Of a stretch of DNA of 7,231 nucleotides, positions 1 to 6,428 are shown in pieces. The stretch is from the NCBI GenBank assembly GCA_017430155.1, contig JAFRNO010000129.1, positions 1 through 7,231 on the forward strand, given 5' to 3'. A program made the position numbers and the translations under genes. This DNA is from Kiritimatiellia bacterium. Lineage in GTDB: Bacteria; Verrucomicrobiota; Kiritimatiellia; RFP12; UBA1067. The notes beneath the pieces were generated by a model. That model saw only the letters and a list, made by a program, of their open reading frames with translations, was not told the origin of the DNA and made no database searches. Numbering within the stretch: position 1 is the first letter of the stretch; each line of letters begins with the position of its first letter.

Positions 1-4
1 CAAT

Positions 5-36
5 CCTTTGTCATTTGTCCTTCGTCCTTTGTCCTC
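5..36 (+). repeat. Heptanucleotide tandem repeat in leader of first gene
   Basis: Four consecutive 7-base units are visible: CCTTTGT (5-11), CATTTGT (12-18), CCTTCGT (19-25), CCTTTGT (26-32), then the partial unit CCTC. The tract lies 12 bases upstream of the Shine-Dalgarno of the gene at 60. The same repeat, two units shorter, lies before the gene at 6514. The left part of this leader is outside the window, so it cannot be seen whether a complementary upstream arm exists here as it does at 6429-6459. Confidence 0.85.
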
Positions 37-69
37 AAACAAGTGTGAAAGGTAAGTCAATGAAAAAGA
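27..69 (+). repeat. Shared leader/start segment, copy 1
   Basis: This 43-base segment aligns without gaps to 6481-6523 with only three differences before the start codon and none in the first ten coding bases. It covers the last heptad unit, an A-rich spacer, the Shine-Dalgarno and the start codon with the Lys-Lys codons of the signal peptide. Further left, bases 1-12 match 6469-6480 exactly, the difference between the loci being a 14-base (two-heptad) length change. Confidence 0.85.
48..52 (+). promoter_or_regulatory. Ribosome binding site (AAAGG) fixing the start at 60
   Basis: AAAGG lies 7 bases before the ATG at 60. It decides for this ATG over an in-frame TTG at 15, which lies inside the heptad repeat. 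The next residues (MKKSAVAALML) form a typical signal peptide start, and the same AAAGG-to-ATG arrangement recurs at 6502-6516. Confidence 0.8.
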
Positions 70-3000
70 GCGCCGTTGCCGCACTGATGCTGGGCATGGG
101 CGCCCTTGCCGTCGGCGTACGCGCGGATGTGCCGGTTGTGGCATGGGCGTCCTATCCCGTCGGCGCGGGCGACCACGTGATCCTGCACGGCGGATCGTGG
201 GGGAACCATGTGCGCGTCGTGACCGACGGGGAAAAGACCAGTCCGGCCACGGTTCTTTCTGATACAGGGCTGGTTTTTCCGTTCCCCGGTGCGGCCGAAA
301 AGATCGTCGAAGGGCGCGTGGTGAACGATGACGGAGAGTCGGCGCCGTTCGCGGTCAATGTCCCCACGGTCTGGTGGCTGCAGGGCGACGCGGGCGATTC
401 ATCTTCCCCGGGCGGCGTGCTGCGCGTCTTCGGACGGTCGCTCGCGCCCTATGGCAAGGGAACGCCGGGCAAGCCGCGCGTGATGCTGGGGGAACGCGAG
501 CTGGCACTCGAGAAGGCGGACGTGTGGAGCCTGGACGCGCGCGTGCCGTCCGACATGCCCCCCGGACGCTACCCCGTGCGGATCCGCAACGGCCTTGCGG
601 GCGGACGCGACTGGTACGACGCCGGAACGTGGCGGGTGGCCGCGCCGCGCGCCGTGTGGAAGACGGACGTCTTCAACGTGGAGGATTTCGGTGCCGAGGC
701 CAACGACACGGCGTCCGACTCCGACGCCTTCGACGCCGCGCTGGCGGCCGCCGCGAAGAACGGCGGCGGCACGGTGTTCGTGCCGGGCGGGCGCTACGTC
801 CTCATGCGCACGCTCGTCATCCCGCCGCATGTGCTCCTGAAGGGCGAGGACCGGTCGCTTGCGCAGATTTGCTGGCCCGACACGATGCAGCCGCCCGAGA
901 ACCTCATCGAGGGATCGCATTCGTTCGGCATCCACGACCTGTTCATCTCGTCCGGACAGTACCGCAACGGGATCGTAGCGAACACGGACATCGGACGGTC
1001 CAACCACATGAACTCCGCGCGCGGCACGACCACGCACGACATCTCGCTCAAGCGCCTCCGCGTGAAGTTCGTCTCTGACCAGTGGCGCGACAGCAAGCCC
1101 GGGGACTTCCTCCCGCGCTACACGATGCGCGGGGACGGCATCGTCGTGCGCAACTGCCTGCGCGGCGAGATCGAGGACTGCGACATCTACTGCGACAAGG
1201 ACGCCCAGCGCACGCTGTTCTTCAACTTCACCGGCGACTACGTCCGCATGGCGAACTGCCGGATCAACGGCACGGGATGGGCCATCTTCGGCGGCGACCG
1301 CTGCATCTTCGAGAACAACGCGGCGAACAACTGCACGTATTCCATCTCGTCCGTCTGCCGCCGCATGTTCTGGAGCGGCAACCGCCAGACAGACCTCTAC
1401 ACCAACAACCGCGAGGCGGTCACGCACGATGGCGCGAAGACCGCGTTCTGCGCGAAAAAGCGCGGCGAGCAAGGGTGCGCCTCCGGCGTGGTGGACGCCA
1501 CGCACGTGCGTCTGACCTACCCGCCCGATCTCCACTGGAAGAGCGGCACGAACTTCAACGCGTGGGTGGGGTACGAGCTGCAGATCACGGACGGACGCGG
1601 CGTGGGGCAGGCGCGCACGATCACGTCGATGAAGAGCTACGGGGAGCTGGAGATCGACCGTCCGTTCGACCTCGCGCCGGACGCGACGTCCCTCTTCGTG
1701 ATCGTCGCGGAGCGCAAGCACCTCATCTACGTGGACAACGACATCGAAGACGCGGGCGTGGCGATCCAGCTCTACGGCGGCGCGACGGACTGCGTGCTCG
1801 CGCGCAACCGCTGCCGCCGCGCGGGCGGCTTCCACGGCTCCGGACGCGACTACCACGGCGTCATCACCTGCTGGTTCGTGCAGTTCCTCGGCAACGTGGT
1901 GGAGGAGGGCAACTGCCACCGCGGCTCGATCGGGACGGACTGGCGCGGCGCGGGCGGCAGCCTCATCGGCGCATTCCCGCCGAACGTGAGGTGGCCGTTC
2001 TCGCAGACGTACGTCTGCCGCGACAACGAAATCCGCTCGAACGGCGCGCTCTTCATCTCCGTGAAGAACGCGCTCGTGGAGAAGAACACGGTGCGGCGGT
2101 CGGACGTCGGCATCTCAAGCCGGCGTTACCAGGACACCCTGTTCGTCGCGAACAACGCCTTCGACCGCGTGGACATCCCCTATCATCACCTGGACGGTGC
2201 GCGGATCACCCCGCCGTACGTCGACCGCACGCGCGAGCAGATGCTCTCCGCCCTGCGCGCCGGCACGTTCAAGGCGAAGAGCCGGACGCAGATGCGCCGC
2301 GCCTTCGCGCTGTCCGTGAAGCCGCATCCGTGGCACCGCGAGATGCGCGCGGCGGCGGCCGGCGTGCGGCGCACGCCGTTCGACCTGCCCGTGACGGTGA
2401 CGTTCGAGGGAGCGCTTGCGAAGGACGTGCAGTCCGTGTCGCTCGCGGTTCCCGCGTCCGGCGGCTGGGACTTCGGCGGCGCGGTCGCCCTGGAGAAGGG
2501 GACGGACGGCTTCACGGGCAAGATACCCGTCACCCCGCCGAAGGAGGGCGCGGTGGGGCTGTTCGCCTGGCCCGTGACCGTGACGCTCGCGGGGGACGGC
2601 TGGACGCTCGCGACGCAGGTCTGGACGGATCCGCTCACGCAGTATCGCTTCCTTTCGTGGGAGACGTCGCTCGCCGAACCCGGCAAGCAGCCGACGTCCT
2701 GGCGCACGCTGAAGTACCTGGAGGGGATGGACGGCCACGAGTCCGTGTTCCACGAAAAGCTTTACGGCGAAGCGCAGAAAGGACGCTATTTCCAAATGCG
2801 CACGCGCATCAACGTGATCAAACCCACGCGCTTTTCGTTCACGCGCGGCAACGCGGCGTGCAGCCTCTCGCTCGACGGCAAGGAACTCATCCGCGCCGGC
2901 GCGAGCCTCTCGGACGCCGCCGTGGTGACGCTGGAACCCGGCGAACACCGGTTTGAAATCGTCCGCCCCGCGCAATCCGCCGCCGACCGCACGGAAAGCT

Positions 3001-3080
3001 ACAAGGGCATCTTCCTCCATTGCACGTTCCCGGAAGGGTGCGTCGCCGGCGACTGGGTGCAGGTGCAAATGGGGAATTAG
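60..3080 (+). CDS. Secreted pectate-lyase-3-like right-handed beta-helix protein (GH28-related type)
   Basis: Predicted 1006-residue exported protein. Residues 1-22 are a Sec signal peptide (KK, hydrophobic core, cleavage likely after VRA). Residues about 24-103 look like a beta-sandwich, and 104-200 resemble an IPT/TIG or Ig-like fold (GGVLRVFGRSL near 118, PPGRYPVRIRNG near 167). From about 205 the sequence FNVEDFGAEANDTASD, then GGGTVFVPGGRYVL, is the classic opening of the pectate lyase superfamily 3 beta-helix. The helix runs to about 715 with many NC/N-rich turns and is interrupted near 490-550 by a module with ITDGRGVGQARTI and APDATSLFVIV. The C-terminus (about 777-1006) holds further beta-rich domains; CSLSLDGKELI plus LEPGEHRFEI recalls PA14-type binding domains. 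The family usually cleaves or binds extracellular polysaccharide. I cannot assign catalytic residues, a CAZy family or a substrate, and a purely structural role is possible. No C-terminal sorting signal is recognised. Confidence 0.85.
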   Translation: MKKSAVAALMLGMGALAVGVRADVPVVAWASYPVGAGDHVILHGGSWGNHVRVVTDGEKTSPATVLSDTGLVFPFPGAAEKIVEGRVVNDDGESAPFAVNVPTVWWLQGDAGDSSSPGGVLRVFGRSLAPYGKGTPGKPRVMLGERELALEKADVWSLDARVPSDMPPGRYPVRIRNGLAGGRDWYDAGTWRVAAPRAVWKTDVFNVEDFGAEANDTASDSDAFDAALAAAAKNGGGTVFVPGGRYVLMRTLVIPPHVLLKGEDRSLAQICWPDTMQPPENLIEGSHSFGIHDLFISSGQYRNGIVANTDIGRSNHMNSARGTTTHDISLKRLRVKFVSDQWRDSKPGDFLPRYTMRGDGIVVRNCLRGEIEDCDIYCDKDAQRTLFFNFTGDYVRMANCRINGTGWAIFGGDRCIFENNAANNCTYSISSVCRRMFWSGNRQTDLYTNNREAVTHDGAKTAFCAKKRGEQGCASGVVDATHVRLTYPPDLHWKSGTNFNAWVGYELQITDGRGVGQARTITSMKSYGELEIDRPFDLAPDATSLFVIVAERKHLIYVDNDIEDAGVAIQLYGGATDCVLARNRCRRAGGFHGSGRDYHGVITCWFVQFLGNVVEEGNCHRGSIGTDWRGAGGSLIGAFPPNVRWPFSQTYVCRDNEIRSNGALFISVKNALVEKNTVRRSDVGISSRRYQDTLFVANNAFDRVDIPYHHLDGARITPPYVDRTREQMLSALRAGTFKAKSRTQMRRAFALSVKPHPWHREMRAAAAGVRRTPFDLPVTVTFEGALAKDVQSVSLAVPASGGWDFGGAVALEKGTDGFTGKIPVTPPKEGAVGLFAWPVTVTLAGDGWTLATQVWTDPLTQYRFLSWETSLAEPGKQPTSWRTLKYLEGMDGHESVFHEKLYGEAQKGRYFQMRTRINVIKPTRFSFTRGNAACSLSLDGKELIRAGASLSDAAVVTLEPGEHRFEIVRPAQSAADRTESYKGIFLHCTFPEGCVAGDWVQVQMGN

Positions 3081-3083
3081 AAC

Positions 3084-3100
3084 GCGGCAGTCCTTGCCGC
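3084..3100 (+). other. Small hairpin after the first gene
   Basis: GCGGCA (3084-3089) and TGCCGC (3095-3100) form a perfect 6-bp stem with a 5-base loop, beginning 3 bases after the stop codon. It is the right place for a terminator, but no T-run follows, so intrinsic termination is doubtful. A second weak inverted repeat, CCACAA (3100-3105) and TTGTGG (3115-3120), abuts the -10 box of the next gene. Confidence 0.4.
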
Positions 3101-3117
3101 CACAAGTCGCTGATTTG

Positions 3118-3126
3118 TGGTATAAT
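3118..3126 (+). promoter_or_regulatory. Extended -10 promoter for the LamG gene
   Basis: TGG followed by a perfect TATAAT (3121-3126) makes an extended -10 element. No convincing -35 box lies 16-19 bp upstream, which the extended -10 could offset. Transcription would start near 3133, giving a leader of about 30 bases that contains the Shine-Dalgarno AGGA at 3150-3153. The gene therefore probably has its own promoter despite an 81-base gap to the preceding gene. Confidence 0.6.
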
Positions 3127-3161
3127 TTGCGGCACGCGAAAGTTTTAACAGGAAAGTCCTC

Positions 3162-4841
3162 ATGAAAACATCAAAGTCAGCATTGTCCTTCGTGGCCGTT
3201 TGCGCCGTGGTCGCTTCGCTTCATGGCGCCGTGCCGGAGACCGGTCTGACGTGGAACTTTGACGGATCAGGCGTCTCCGGATCGACGGTGGCCGGAACGT
3301 TCGCAAACGCCGAGGGCGTGCAAGGGTACGAATTCGAGACCGTCGGCGGCATGACCTGGACGAACGACGTCGGCGTGTCCGAAGTGTTCTCGGACATCCG
3401 TTGGGACAATCTGCTCTGCACGAACGCGACGGCGCTCTACGAAAACAAGACGGGCGGTTCCAATGGCGTGCGCCTGCCGGGGGCGACGGAGGCCTTGGGG
3501 CTCACGAACGACTTCACGATCGAGTTCATGATCAAGGTCGGCGCCGGTAACCAGGCGTGGTCGCGCATCCTCACGCTCAACCGTGCCCCGGTCTTGAATT
3601 CCGCGGGAACCGGGAACGAGAATGCCTTCGCGTTCATCTTCCAGACGTCTACGACCGTCGTGGACGGCTTTACGAGTTTACACGTGCGGATCGACTCGCA
3701 GACGAACCATTGGGAGCGTACGGGCGGATTCAACCAGGCCTGCTGCAGCACGTCTTTCACAGCCGAGCAATGGCATCTCATCTCGTTCACGTATGAATAT
3801 GCCACGAAAACGGCCACCATGTACGTGGACGGCGCGAGGGTCGCGTCCGCCACGACCACGCATCCCATGCAGTTCGACGGCACGAACAATCCGCTCATAC
3901 TCGGCGAGAGGTTCGTGGGTGCGCTGGACTGTCTGAAGTTCACACCGCGCGCGCTCAAGGCGTCCGAGGTGATGTATTCGTACATGAAGCGCGGCGAACT
4001 TGGATTGCCGACGCTCGGGCACTGGCGGTTCGAGAACGGACAGGTCGGCGCCAATCCCACCGCATCCGATCTGGTGAGCTCCGCCAACGCGGCCTATTGG
4101 CCGAAGCCGGCTCTTTCGCAGCCCGTGGCCATGACCTACACGAACGAAGTGTATTCCTCAGGGGCCAAGTTCCTCGTCGACGGTGAGAACGGCGACCTGA
4201 TCGGCACCAACGCCCAGGCGCTCACCTTCGCCAAATGGAACATCGGCACCTACGCCTTGTTCCCGGCGACGCGCACGAGCGTGCTGAGCAACTTCACGGC
4301 GGAGTGCTTCTTCAAGGACAACGGCGCCGCGAGCCAGTTTACGACCATTCTCTCGATGAGACGTCCGGACGTCACGTACGAGGAGTATGTCGAAAACGGA
4401 GACGGGTCCGTGACCACGAACAAGACCGTCGCAAACAACATAGCGCTCTGGTTCATGACGGTGGGCGCGACTTCCCTGCGCATTCGCGCGGACTGCGTGC
4501 CGGAAACAGGCGTGAAGCCCAACAACGGAAGAAACTGGAACCAGTGCGCCGACTGCACCACCAGCATCAAGGACGGCAAGTGGCATCATCTCGCCGTTAC
4601 ATACGACTACGCAACGTCCAATCTGACGGCATACGTGGACTACAGGCAAGAGGCTTCCGTGAAGACCAGTTACCCCCTGCCGATCCTGCCGGGGCAGCTT
4701 GAGATCGGCGCGAGCAACGCAAATGCCTCCCGGTGGGCCGACTACACCATCGACGAGGTACGCATCTCCGAGGGCGTTCTCCCCACCTCGTCCTTCCTGC
4801 GCTTCCGCGCCGCGTTGGGCACGACCGTGCTTCTGAGGTAG
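3162..4841 (+). CDS. Secreted double LamG (concanavalin A-like) domain protein
   Basis: Predicted 559-residue exported protein. Residues 1-23 form a Sec signal peptide, likely cut after HGA; no lipobox is seen. AGGA 8 bases before the ATG supports the start. Two LamG-type (Laminin_G_3-like) jelly-roll domains are visible. The first is about 113-270, with LTNDFTIEFMIKV, EQWHLISFTYEYATKTATMYVDG and a closing LDCLKFTPRALKASEV. The second is about 374-546, with LSNFTAECFF, GKWHHLAVTYDYATSNLTAYVD and TIDEVRISEGVL. Each is preceded by a W-x-F-(D/E)-(G/N) strand and a matching MT(W/Y)TN(D/E)V linker. Such domains bind glycans or proteins outside the cell or accompany glycan-active enzymes; no catalytic domain is present. 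Its position behind a beta-helix protein suggests a shared extracellular glycan role, which is inference. Ligand unknown. Confidence 0.85.
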   Translation: MKTSKSALSFVAVCAVVASLHGAVPETGLTWNFDGSGVSGSTVAGTFANAEGVQGYEFETVGGMTWTNDVGVSEVFSDIRWDNLLCTNATALYENKTGGSNGVRLPGATEALGLTNDFTIEFMIKVGAGNQAWSRILTLNRAPVLNSAGTGNENAFAFIFQTSTTVVDGFTSLHVRIDSQTNHWERTGGFNQACCSTSFTAEQWHLISFTYEYATKTATMYVDGARVASATTTHPMQFDGTNNPLILGERFVGALDCLKFTPRALKASEVMYSYMKRGELGLPTLGHWRFENGQVGANPTASDLVSSANAAYWPKPALSQPVAMTYTNEVYSSGAKFLVDGENGDLIGTNAQALTFAKWNIGTYALFPATRTSVLSNFTAECFFKDNGAASQFTTILSMRRPDVTYEEYVENGDGSVTTNKTVANNIALWFMTVGATSLRIRADCVPETGVKPNNGRNWNQCADCTTSIKDGKWHHLAVTYDYATSNLTAYVDYRQEASVKTSYPLPILPGQLEIGASNANASRWADYTIDEVRISEGVLPTSSFLRFRAALGTTVLLR

Positions 4842-4907
4842 GGGCAAGATGCCCGTTGTCCCAGTGAGCCGCCAAGATGGCGGCTCTCCATGCGGGAACG
4901 GTCCCGC
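4842..4907 (+). repeat. Three tandem hairpins between LamG and ATPase genes
   Basis: Directly after the stop codon come three perfect inverted repeats. The first is GGGCA-aga-TGCCC (4842-4854, 5 bp). The second is GAGCCGCCA-aga-TGGCGGCTC (4866-4886, 9 bp). The third is GCGGGA-acgg-TCCCGC (4892-4907, 6 bp). The first two share the same CA-AGA-TG apex. The array could serve as a transcription barrier or 3'-end stabiliser. It has no clear T-run, so it is not a textbook intrinsic terminator. The regular structure suggests a REP-like dispersed intergenic element, but only one copy is in this window. Confidence 0.65.
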
Positions 4908-4936
4908 TTGCCACCTACACTTTTGACTTGGAGTCT

Positions 4937-4988
4937 TGGCTAAGTTTCATTGCCACATTCAGGTTGTTGTGGCTAAAAAAGTTTGCCA
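4937..4988 (+). promoter_or_regulatory. Candidate tandem operator: two TGGC-N11-GCCA palindromes
   Basis: Two sites have the form TGGCTAA-N7-TGCCA: 4937-4955 and 4970-4988. Each is an interrupted palindrome (TGGC...GCCA, 11-base gap), and the copies start 33 bp apart, close to three DNA turns. The second ends 6 bp before the -35 box of the ATPase promoter. The position fits an activator or repressor site, but no regulator gene is in the window. GCCACA (4952-4957) and TGTGGC (4968-4973) can alternatively pair as a hairpin spanning both sites. Confidence 0.4.
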
Positions 4989-4994
4989 TAATTG

Positions 4995-5024
4995 TTGACG
5001 ACGGGGGCGATGCTCTGATATACT
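4995..5024 (+). promoter_or_regulatory. Promoter for the ATPase gene (likely leaderless transcript)
   Basis: TTGACG (4995-5000), an 18-bp spacer, and TATACT (5019-5024) form a sigma70-like promoter, with an extended -10 TG at 5016-5017. The start codon at 5032 lies 7 bases after the -10 box, where transcription itself would normally begin. No Shine-Dalgarno fits between the -10 box and the ATG, so the mRNA is predicted to be leaderless or nearly so. Confidence 0.65.
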
Positions 5025-5031
5025 ACGCGCC

Positions 5032-6339
5032 ATGAAAGCCATTCTTGGAGAGGTTCTGCGTGAGTTTTACGAATTCGGGATTCCCGAAGACGTCAAGCCG
5101 CGCGCGGTCGATTATCTTGAAAAAAAGAATGCCGCAACTGTCGTCACGGGGATGCGCCGCACGGGCAAGACGTATGTGACATACCAGCGGATGCGCGCGT
5201 TGGTTGATTCCGGGATCCCGATCGAGCGAATTGTTCACGTCAATTTCGATGACGATCGGCTGAAGGGGCTGAAACTTGAGCATCTCCGGTTCGTGGGGGA
5301 TGTCCACGCCGAGTTGTTCCCGGATGCCGCGCGCGAGAGATGCTGGTATTTCCTTGACGAGTTGCAGGACGTCAAGGGGTGGGAACTCTACGCCCGCAGG
5401 CTCCTTGATTCGCATCTTGTGCAGCTGTGCCTGACGGGATCATCCTCCAAGCTGCTTTCCGGCGAGATTGCCACGCACATGCGCGGGCGGTCGATCGACA
5501 TTGAGGTGTTCCCGCTGTCCTTTGCCGAGTTCCTCAGCTTCAATTCGCTGGTGAAGAAGGTACCGCCCGCACCCTATTCGTCGCGTACGGCTGGCCTCCT
5601 GCGCCATGCGATGCAACGTTATCTGGACGAGGGCGGCTTCCCGGATGTCCAGGGCGATGACTACCGCATCCGCATCAAGACGCTGCAGGGCTATGTCGAC
5701 GCCGTCCTTTACCGAGACGTGATCGAACGCCACGAGGTGCCGAGCGTACAGTCGTTGCGCTATACGCTGGAATACATCAAGTACAATTTCGCGCACAAGA
5801 TATCGACGCGCGCCATTTCGGGCGTCCTAAAGGGGCTTGGCTTGTCGGATAGCCGCGAGTACATCGCGGACTATCTTGATTGGCTTGAGCAGGCCTACCT
5901 CATCCATCGCGTTCCGATCCGGACGGATTCGCTCTCGGTGCGGAGAATGAACCCTGACAAATTCTACCTCGTCGACACGGGGCTTGCCCGGGCGGTGACG
6001 CCAAAAAGCGATGCGGCGCGCGGGTGGCTCCTGGAGAATCTTGTATTTCTCGCCCTGCGCCGCGGCGACAACAAGATCGAGTATTTCAACACGCGGAAAG
6101 GCGATGAGGTTGATTTCCTGGTGACGGACAAACTGTCGAAGAAACGGCGTCTCGTCCAGGTGGCGTGGGACATGTCATCCCCTGGCATGGAAGCGCGCGA
6201 GTTGTCCGCGTTGAAGGCCGCCAGAAACGAAATCAAAGTCGACGACTGCACGGTCGTGACATGGGACGAGGAACGGGAGACGGATGGGATCAAGATCGTT
6301 CCAGCATGGAAATGGTGCCTTGACGAATCGCCCAACTGA
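5032..6339 (+). CDS. AAA_14 / DUF4143 family ATP-binding protein
   Basis: Predicted 435-residue cytoplasmic protein with no signal peptide or membrane segment. The Walker A motif is GMRRTGKT (40-47) and Walker B is WYFLDELQD (105-113, D109/E110). LTGSSSKLL (134-142) is the sensor-type strand, and MRGRSIDIEVFPLSFAEF (150-167) is a hallmark of this family. The C-terminal half (about 214-380) matches DUF4143, with YRDVIERHEV, FYLVDTGLAR, LLENLVFLAL (E335) and GDEVDFLV (D361), the last two resembling a degenerate PD-(D/E)XK nuclease core. The strand LVQVAWD lacks the usual catalytic lysine. Length is normal for the family and the gene looks intact. The next in-frame ATG lies inside Walker A, so 5032 is the likely start. 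The biological role of this common family is not established. It has its own promoter and no obvious link to the secreted proteins. Confidence 0.9.
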   Translation: MKAILGEVLREFYEFGIPEDVKPRAVDYLEKKNAATVVTGMRRTGKTYVTYQRMRALVDSGIPIERIVHVNFDDDRLKGLKLEHLRFVGDVHAELFPDAARERCWYFLDELQDVKGWELYARRLLDSHLVQLCLTGSSSKLLSGEIATHMRGRSIDIEVFPLSFAEFLSFNSLVKKVPPAPYSSRTAGLLRHAMQRYLDEGGFPDVQGDDYRIRIKTLQGYVDAVLYRDVIERHEVPSVQSLRYTLEYIKYNFAHKISTRAISGVLKGLGLSDSREYIADYLDWLEQAYLIHRVPIRTDSLSVRRMNPDKFYLVDTGLARAVTPKSDAARGWLLENLVFLALRRGDNKIEYFNTRKGDEVDFLVTDKLSKKRRLVQVAWDMSSPGMEARELSALKAARNEIKVDDCTVVTWDEERETDGIKIVPAWKWCLDESPN

Positions 6340-6365
6340 ATGTGGGATCTTGACTAAATCTCGAC

Positions 6366-6395
6366 TTGATGAAAAAGGCTGGATTGTGATATGAT
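6366..6395 (+). promoter_or_regulatory. Promoter upstream of the second beta-helix gene
   Basis: TTGATG (6366-6371), an 18-bp spacer and TATGAT (6390-6395), with TG at 6387-6388, form an extended -10 promoter. Transcription would start near 6402, giving a leader of about 110 bases before the ATG at 6514. A 7-residue ORF (MSECRLP, 6402-6425) begins almost exactly at the predicted start site. It might be translated as a leader peptide or be a coincidence. Confidence 0.55.
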
Positions 6396-6428
6396 AGCGT
6401 CATGTCTGAATGTCGTTTGCCTTGAGAA

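Noticed and set aside
15..59. Upstream TTG start for the first gene
   Set aside because: It lies inside the heptad repeat. The ATG at 60 has a well-spaced AAAGG and opens a normal signal peptide, and the same arrangement is repeated at 6514.
399..1919. Long antisense open frame (about 506 codons) opposite the beta-helix gene
   Set aside because: It is rich in Ala, Arg, Val and His with no recognisable domain, and is explained by the high GC3 of the sense gene. The sense strand has a clear domain structure throughout.
1082..2956. Long +1-frame open reading (about 624 codons) inside the beta-helix gene
   Set aside because: The translation is low-complexity Arg/Ala/Gly/His-rich, typical of an out-of-frame read of GC-rich DNA. 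It has no start context and no motif.
2115..3068. Antisense frame of about 317 codons over the C-terminal half of the beta-helix gene
   Set aside because: Arg/Ala/His-rich composition without motifs. It overlaps well-supported coding sequence completely.
3150..3160. AGGA-aag-TCCT mini-hairpin over the LamG ribosome-binding site
   Set aside because: Only 4 bp with a 3-base loop; too weak to argue for translational control.
4158..4847. Antisense frame of about 229 codons opposite the second LamG domain
   Set aside because: No family features, and the sense frame carries an intact LamG domain with a clear end.
4923..4950. Possible additional promoter starting with TTGACT at 4923
   Set aside because: No acceptable -10 hexamer lies 16-19 bp downstream, and a much better promoter is present at 4995-5024.
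6331..6345. CCCA...TGGG inverted repeat at the end of the ATPase gene as terminator
   Set aside because: The stem is only 4 bp and no T-run follows.
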